NCBI RefSeq assembly: GCF_003287875.1
Contig: NZ_QMKK01000035.1
Coordinates: forward strand, 62,001-126,000
Reading direction: 5' to 3'
DNA length: 64,000 nucleotides
DNA from: Martinezella tropici
Lineage (GTDB): Bacteria; Pseudomonadota; Alphaproteobacteria; Rhizobiales; Rhizobiaceae
Under the pieces are notes generated by a model. The model saw only the letters and a program-made list of their open reading frames with translations. It did no database searches and was not told the DNA's origin. Of this stretch, positions 59,501 to 64,000 are shown piece after piece; the stretch's first letter is position 1, and each line of letters begins with the position of its first letter. A program made the position numbers and the translations under genes.

Positions 59501-60409
59501 CTATCCCTTGACTGCGCCGGCGGTGATGCCGCGCACGAACCAGCGGCCCGAACCGAAATAGACGATCAGCGGCACCAGGGCGGTGAGGATGGTCGCCGCC
59601 ATGTTGACGTTGTAGAGCTTCTCGCCCTGGGTGGAGTTGACGATGTTGTTGAGCTGCACGGTCATGGGGAAATTTTCCCGGCCGGCGAAAACGACGCCGA
59701 AAAGGAAGTCGTTCCAGATGCCCGTGACCTGCAGGATCGCCGCCACCACCAGGATCGGGATCGACATCGGGATCATCAGCCGAAAGAAGATTTGCCAAAG
59801 CCCGGCGCCATCGATGCGGGCCGCCTTGAAGAGCTCCATCGGCAGGCTTGAGTAATAATTGCGGAATAAGAGCGTCAACACCGGCAGGCCGAAGACCGTG
59901 TGGGTGATGATGATGCAGGGCAGCGTCGAATAGATGCCGACATCGCGATAGATCAGCACCAGCGGATAGATGAACACCTGATAGGGGATGAAAGCGCCGA
60001 GCAGCAGGATGGCAAAGAGCACGTTCGCGCCCCTGACCCGCCAGAAGGACAGTGCGTAACCGGTCAGCGACGAGATCAGGATCGACAGGATCATGCTCGG
60101 GATCAGGATCTTCACCGAGTTCCAGAAGCCGACGCTGATGCCACCGCATTCAAGTCCGGTGCAGGCGGTGCTCCACGCCTGTACCCAGGCATCCGCCGTC
60201 CACATCTGCGGAAAGGCGAAGATATTGCCCTGGCGGATCTCCGGCATGGATTTGAACGAAGTGACGAGCATCACATAGAGCGGCAGCAGGAAGAACAGTG
60301 CCGCGATGACGAGAAAGAGATAGAGGCCGATGCGTCCAGGGGTCAGATGCTGCGGCTTGCGCCCGGTCGGACCCTGCATGGCACCAGTGACGGAAGATGG
60401 CATCGTCAT
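59501..60409 (-). CDS. Sugar ABC transporter permease (MalG-type)
   Basis: 302 residues, about six helices, with the EAA-type loop YSSLPMELFKAARIDGAGLWQIFFRLMIPMSIPI that couples to the ATPase. It ends three bases before the ATPase gene. The ATG at 60409 overlaps the previous permease stop by one base (TGATG), showing translational coupling. Confidence 0.93.
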   Translation of the reverse strand: MTMPSSVTGAMQGPTGRKPQHLTPGRIGLYLFLVIAALFFLLPLYVMLVTSFKSMPEIRQGNIFAFPQMWTADAWVQAWSTACTGLECGGISVGFWNSVKILIPSMILSILISSLTGYALSFWRVRGANVLFAILLLGAFIPYQVFIYPLVLIYRDVGIYSTLPCIIITHTVFGLPVLTLLFRNYYSSLPMELFKAARIDGAGLWQIFFRLMIPMSIPILVVAAILQVTGIWNDFLFGVVFAGRENFPMTVQLNNIVNSTQGEKLYNVNMAATILTALVPLIVYFGSGRWFVRGITAGAVKG

Positions 60410-61347
60410 CAGTTCCCCCTCGGCTTTTCACGGAAATATTCATAATAGAGCCAGGGCGTCACCAGGATGACCACCGTGATGAACATCACGGTCGATGCCC
60501 CGGTCGCAAGGCCGATATTGCCGCGCCCGAAGAGGTAATCCATGATGAATTTCCCGGGCACTTCGGTCGAGATCCCCGGACCGCCGCCGGTGGTCGCCAG
60601 CACGAGTTCGTAGACCCTGACGACGGCAATCGCCAGAAGCACGCTGGCAGTGATGATGGTCGGCCTGAGGATCGGGATGACGATGTGCAGATAGACGCGC
60701 CAGCTCGGTACGCCGTCGATACGCGTCGCCTTCCACAATTCGCGGTCAACACCGCGCAGGCCGGCCAGCATGATCGCCATGACAAGACCGGATGATTGCC
60801 AGATGCCGGCAAGCACGATGACGTAAAGGGCAAGATCGCTCTGGACGATCCAGTCGAAGCGGAACCAGGTGAAGCCGATGCTGTCGGCAACCTTCTGCAG
60901 GCCGAGCGTCGGATTCATGATCCACTGCCAGACCAGCCCCGTCACGATGAAGGACATGGCGAAGGGATAGAGAAAGATCGTCCGGAAGGTATTTTCGAAA
61001 CGCACCTTCTGATCGAGCGCGACCGCCAGCAGAAAGCCGAGGATCAGGCAGCCGGCAATGAACAGAATGCCAAAGAGGACGACGTTCTGCAGCGACAGCA
61101 GCCAGCGCGCCGTCGAAAACAACCGCTCATACTGCTTCGTGCCGACGAAAATGTTGACCGGCAGCACCTTGCTGTCCGTGAATGATATCCAGATGTTCCA
61201 GACGACCGTGACGACATAGGCGAGAAGCACGATGGCGAAAGCCGGGAACAGGGCCACATAGGGCGAAAAATGCATCTTCCTGCGGCTGACGCTCGCAGGC
61301 CTGGCGGCCGCTGGTGCGGCGGCGGCACTCGTGTCTGGGGTGCTCAT
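60409..61347 (-). CDS. Sugar ABC transporter permease (MalF-type)
   Basis: 312 residues with six helices and the coupling loop LRGVDRELWKATRIDGVPSWRVYLHIVIPILRPT. Start ATG at 61347 has GGAG seven bases upstream; the open frame to 61368 is not needed. It lies 74 bases downstream of the binding-protein gene, a common spacing in these operons. Confidence 0.93.
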   Translation of the reverse strand: MSTPDTSAAAAPAAARPASVSRRKMHFSPYVALFPAFAIVLLAYVVTVVWNIWISFTDSKVLPVNIFVGTKQYERLFSTARWLLSLQNVVLFGILFIAGCLILGFLLAVALDQKVRFENTFRTIFLYPFAMSFIVTGLVWQWIMNPTLGLQKVADSIGFTWFRFDWIVQSDLALYVIVLAGIWQSSGLVMAIMLAGLRGVDRELWKATRIDGVPSWRVYLHIVIPILRPTIITASVLLAIAVVRVYELVLATTGGGPGISTEVPGKFIMDYLFGRGNIGLATGASTVMFITVVILVTPWLYYEYFREKPRGN

Positions 61348-61421
61348 GGGCGCGCTCCTCCTCAGCATTCATGGAAGCCGGCGGCAGGGATGCCCGCCGC
61401 CGCATGGATGTCGATCGAAGC

Positions 61422-62669
61422 TTACTTCGCCTGTTCAATCACCTGCGCAAACTGCTCGGCGAACTGGTCGGCCGTCATGCTTGGCGTCGTCCAGTACTGG
61501 GCGACCAGATCCTGTTCCGTCTGGACGATATCCTGAGCGGTGAGCACATCCGGCGCGAGGATCTGGCGGCTCGGATCCTTGAGCGCAGTCAGGCCCTTCT
61601 GGGCGCAGGCATCGAGCTTCGACGTATCGACGTCGAGGCGCACCGGCACGGAACCCTTCTTGGAATTGAAGGCAAGCTGGCCTTCCTTCGACATGATGAC
61701 CGTCGCCAGCAACGTCTGAGCGTCGGTGGCGGTCTTGTCCTTCAGGACAGGGAAGACGAAGATGTCGCCGCCCATCATGAAGTTGGATTCACCCGGCCCA
61801 AGGATGCAGCCGAAATCCTTGTCGGCCACAAGGCCGGCATGGATGAACTCGCCCTTGGCCCAGTCGCCCATGAACTGAATGCCGGCCTTGCCGTCGATCA
61901 GCATGCCGGTCGCGACGTTCCAATCACGGTTCGGGCTGCCAGGATCCTGATAGTTGCGCAGCTTGGCGAAGACCTCCGCCACATGCTTGAATTTGTCGGA
62001 CTTGACCGCATCCGTATCGAGATCCTTCCAGACCTTGGCGTAGAGATCCTTGCCGCCTTCTCCGAGCAGGATGGCATTGAACATCGATTGCAGCTGCCAG
62101 GGCTGGCCGCCGACGGCAATCGGGATCAGGCCGGCCGCCTTGATCTTGTCGAGCGCGGCAAACATTTCGTCCCAGGTCTTCGGCTCTTCCGTTACACCGG
62201 CCTTGGTGAAGACGGCCTTGGAATAAAAGACCCAGTTCTGGCCGTGGTCGTTGATCGGCGCGCCGTAGATATGGTCTTGAAATTGGATGGCCTGATAGAA
62301 GGACGGCGTCAGAACCGATTTCCAATCCTGCTCCTTGGCGAGATCGTCGAGCGGGCGCAGAAGGCCTTGCTGGGCCAATTCGTTCATCTGCGTACCGGTA
62401 TTGAACTGCATGGCCGTCGGCGGGTTACCGCCGATGATGCGGTTGATGCCGATCGGACGGGCGGTCGAGCCGGATCCGGCAATGGCGGTATCCACCCATT
62501 CGCCGCCGGCGGCGTTGAAGGCCTTGGCCAATTCCTTCACGGCTGCGGCCTCACCGCCCGAAGTCCACCAATGCAGGACTTCAGCTTTCTTGCCTTCGGC
62601 CAGAGCACCGGTCACGCTCGCTGCAGCCAGCGCCGTGGCGCCGACCAATGTCATCATCAATTTGCGCAT
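61422..62669 (-). CDS. Sugar ABC transporter substrate-binding protein (CUT1 family)
   Basis: 415 residues. Signal peptide RKLMMTLVGATALAAASVTGALAE, then EVLHWWTSGGEAAAVKELAKAFN, typical of CUT1 sugar-binding proteins in rhizobia; later YGAPINDHGQNWVFYSKAVF and GDWAKGEF. AGGAGG lies before the ATG at 62669; the long open frame to 62795 is discarded because it hides the signal peptide. The sugar is not predictable, but a glucose/mannose-type binding protein is possible. Confidence 0.93.
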   Translation of the reverse strand: MRKLMMTLVGATALAAASVTGALAEGKKAEVLHWWTSGGEAAAVKELAKAFNAAGGEWVDTAIAGSGSTARPIGINRIIGGNPPTAMQFNTGTQMNELAQQGLLRPLDDLAKEQDWKSVLTPSFYQAIQFQDHIYGAPINDHGQNWVFYSKAVFTKAGVTEEPKTWDEMFAALDKIKAAGLIPIAVGGQPWQLQSMFNAILLGEGGKDLYAKVWKDLDTDAVKSDKFKHVAEVFAKLRNYQDPGSPNRDWNVATGMLIDGKAGIQFMGDWAKGEFIHAGLVADKDFGCILGPGESNFMMGGDIFVFPVLKDKTATDAQTLLATVIMSKEGQLAFNSKKGSVPVRLDVDTSKLDACAQKGLTALKDPSRQILAPDVLTAQDIVQTEQDLVAQYWTTPSMTADQFAEQFAQVIEQAK

Positions 62670-62879
62670 GCGTTCCTCCTCCTTTGATAGCGTTCTCCCA
62701 ACGCCTGTGTTCAGCCGCTGCCGTCCACAGACATCGGGTGCCGAATTCAACGATCCTCCAAAACCGCGCCGCCGGGCCTCCGTTCCCAGCGGCAAGTGGT
62801 CAATGCTTCCTCTGGCATTGCCCCTTCGTCAAGCCTGCAACCCGAAAGGACCGCATTTTCCTGAACTCTATAGCGCAGC

Positions 62880-63986
62880 CTAGGCGAAACGTCCCTCATT
62901 AATTGTGCGCGCTATCGGATCCGGGCGGCCGCAACTGCTATGAATTGCAACCACGCCGCGTGATTGGGCAGAACGTTCGAAAGCCGTCATGACTTCCAAT
63001 GCGTGGAAGGCCAGTTCCGACGATACCCGATGTCGGCGCCCCGAGCGAAGGGAATCCACCATTTCGGCCGCGCCCAATCCGCGCAGGCCGAGATGGCCGG
63101 GCATACCTTCGGTGTAGGGATGATCGACCGGAATCTCCCGCCATGCATCGTCCCCATCGCGGAATATTTCGACCTTGCCGGTGAAATTGTTCGGATCCGG
63201 CGTCACCATGGTGCCTTCGGAGCCGTAAAGCTCGATCTGATTGTGCCTGTGCTTGATAACGTCGAAGCTGGTGGCGATAGTGACGGTCGCACCGCTATGG
63301 AATTCCATCACGCCGGTCAGATGCGTCGGCACCAAGACCTTGATCGTCTCGCCGCGATGCGGATCGGTCTTCACCGTACGTTCGATACGAGTGATCTTCG
63401 CCGTGCCGAAGACCTCGCGCACCGGGCCGAGCAGTGCGATCAGGTTGGTGACGTAATAGGGGCCGACATCAAGCATCGGACCGCCGCCACGACCATAGAA
63501 GAAGGCGGGATTGGGGTGCCAGTGCTCGTGGCCAGGCAAAAGCAGCATTGCCGTTGCCGAGATCGTCTTGCCGATGCGCCCTTCGTCGAGCAGCCGGCGC
63601 GTCAGCTGATGGCCGCCGCCGAGGAAGGTGTCGGGGGCACAGCCAAGCCGCAGATCCCCTGCCCGCGCGATCGCCATCAGGTCTTCCGCTTCGGCCATGG
63701 AAATGCCGAGCGGCTTTTCCGAATAGACATGCTTGCCGGCAAGCAGGGCCTTTTTGCTGATGGCATAATGCGAGACCGGCGTCGTCAGGTTGATGATCAG
63801 GCCGATTTCCGGGTCGGAAAGCATCGTATCGAGCGCCACGGCTTCGATGCCGAACTGCTCGGCGAGTTTGCGCGCCGATGCGTCGTAGAGATCGTAGACC
63901 GATTTCACGCGGATGAAATCGAACATGTGCAGGGTCGCGACATAGGTGGCGCTGATATTGCCGGCGCCGACGATGCCGACTTTCAT
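62880..63986 (-). CDS. Gfo/Idh/MocA-family dehydrogenase
   Basis: 368 residues. The N-terminal NAD(P) fold has VGIVGAGNISATYVATL, the conserved EKPLGISM (catalytic Lys), and the substrate domain has GRGGGPMLDVGPYYVTNLI. Such enzymes oxidise or reduce sugars or inositols. It is upstream of the sugar binding-protein gene (210 bases) on the same strand and is probably part of the same catabolic unit. The ATG is at 63986; a TGA lies at 63998-64000 on the minus strand and may end another gene outside the window. Confidence 0.9.
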   Translation of the reverse strand: MKVGIVGAGNISATYVATLHMFDFIRVKSVYDLYDASARKLAEQFGIEAVALDTMLSDPEIGLIINLTTPVSHYAISKKALLAGKHVYSEKPLGISMAEAEDLMAIARAGDLRLGCAPDTFLGGGHQLTRRLLDEGRIGKTISATAMLLLPGHEHWHPNPAFFYGRGGGPMLDVGPYYVTNLIALLGPVREVFGTAKITRIERTVKTDPHRGETIKVLVPTHLTGVMEFHSGATVTIATSFDVIKHRHNQIELYGSEGTMVTPDPNNFTGKVEIFRDGDDAWREIPVDHPYTEGMPGHLGLRGLGAAEMVDSLRSGRRHRVSSELAFHALEVMTAFERSAQSRGVVAIHSSCGRPDPIARTINEGRFA

Positions 63987-64000
63987 GGGCTCGTTGCTCA

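Noticed and set aside
58154..59851. Plus-strand open frame of 565 codons over the sugar ATPase gene
   Set aside because: The opposite strand encodes a full ABC ATPase with all motifs; this frame has none.
1..64000. tRNA, rRNA, prophage or restriction genes
   Set aside because: None seen on reading either strand, although a covariance search would be needed to exclude small RNAs.

Overview
The window is high-GC DNA with many short intergenic gaps and ATGA/TGATG gene overlaps. It looks like a Rhizobiaceae genome (Rhizobium/Sinorhizobium/Agrobacterium group). This rests on the NasT-NasS plus nrtABD-nirBD-nasA arrangement, the many sugar ABC genes, a rhizobial-type intergenic palindrome, an alphaproteobacterial LexA-type direct repeat and a bgsBA-like beta-glucan synthase pair. 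No rRNA, tRNA, CRISPR array, insertion sequence or prophage gene was seen.

Layout: 1-2.1 kb, type I secretion (adaptor cut by the window edge, plus ABC exporter). 2.4-3.2 kb, siderophore-interacting ferric reductase. 3.4-5.3 kb, htpG. 5.7-6.3 kb, exported protein of unknown function. 6.5-13.8 kb, iron-siderophore locus (AraC regulator, TonB-dependent receptor, FhuD-like, FhuB-like, second ferric reductase) with no ATPase gene. 13.9-24.9 kb, nitrate assimilation: nasT, nasS, then a sigma-54 promoter and an attenuator-like leader before nrtA-nrtB-nrtD-nirB-nirD-nasA. 25-29.4 kb, ZntB-like transporter, exported protein, a small gene under a LexA-type box, and two alpha/beta hydrolases. 29.6-32.4 kb, isonitrile hydratase, divergent GlxA-type regulator and an amidase. 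32.4-35.7 kb, proton antiporter fused to a cyclic-nucleotide domain, polyol dehydrogenase, small membrane protein. 35.7-42.9 kb, two DHA2 drug exporters, GntR and ROK regulators, MlrC-type peptidase. 43-46.3 kb, membrane-fusion protein and GT2 beta-glucan synthase, the latter frameshifted in this sequence. 46.5-54.6 kb, a signalling island on the minus strand. 55.2-58.4 kb, serA, glutathione peroxidase, methyltransferase. 58.4-64 kb, sugar ABC operon with a Gfo/Idh/MocA dehydrogenase.

The most interesting part is 43-54.6 kb. A six-gene minus-strand cluster encodes a GGDEF-EAL protein, a degenerate GHKL-like protein, a STAS domain fused to a SAM methyltransferase, a membrane SpoIIE-type phosphatase, a GHKL ATPase-like protein and a STAS protein. 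It converges on a synthase pair of a type known to be activated by c-di-GMP, and an HD-GYP phosphodiesterase gene lies upstream. I read this as a partner-switching circuit coupled to c-di-GMP and exopolysaccharide. The domains are visible in the sequence; the coupling is inference.
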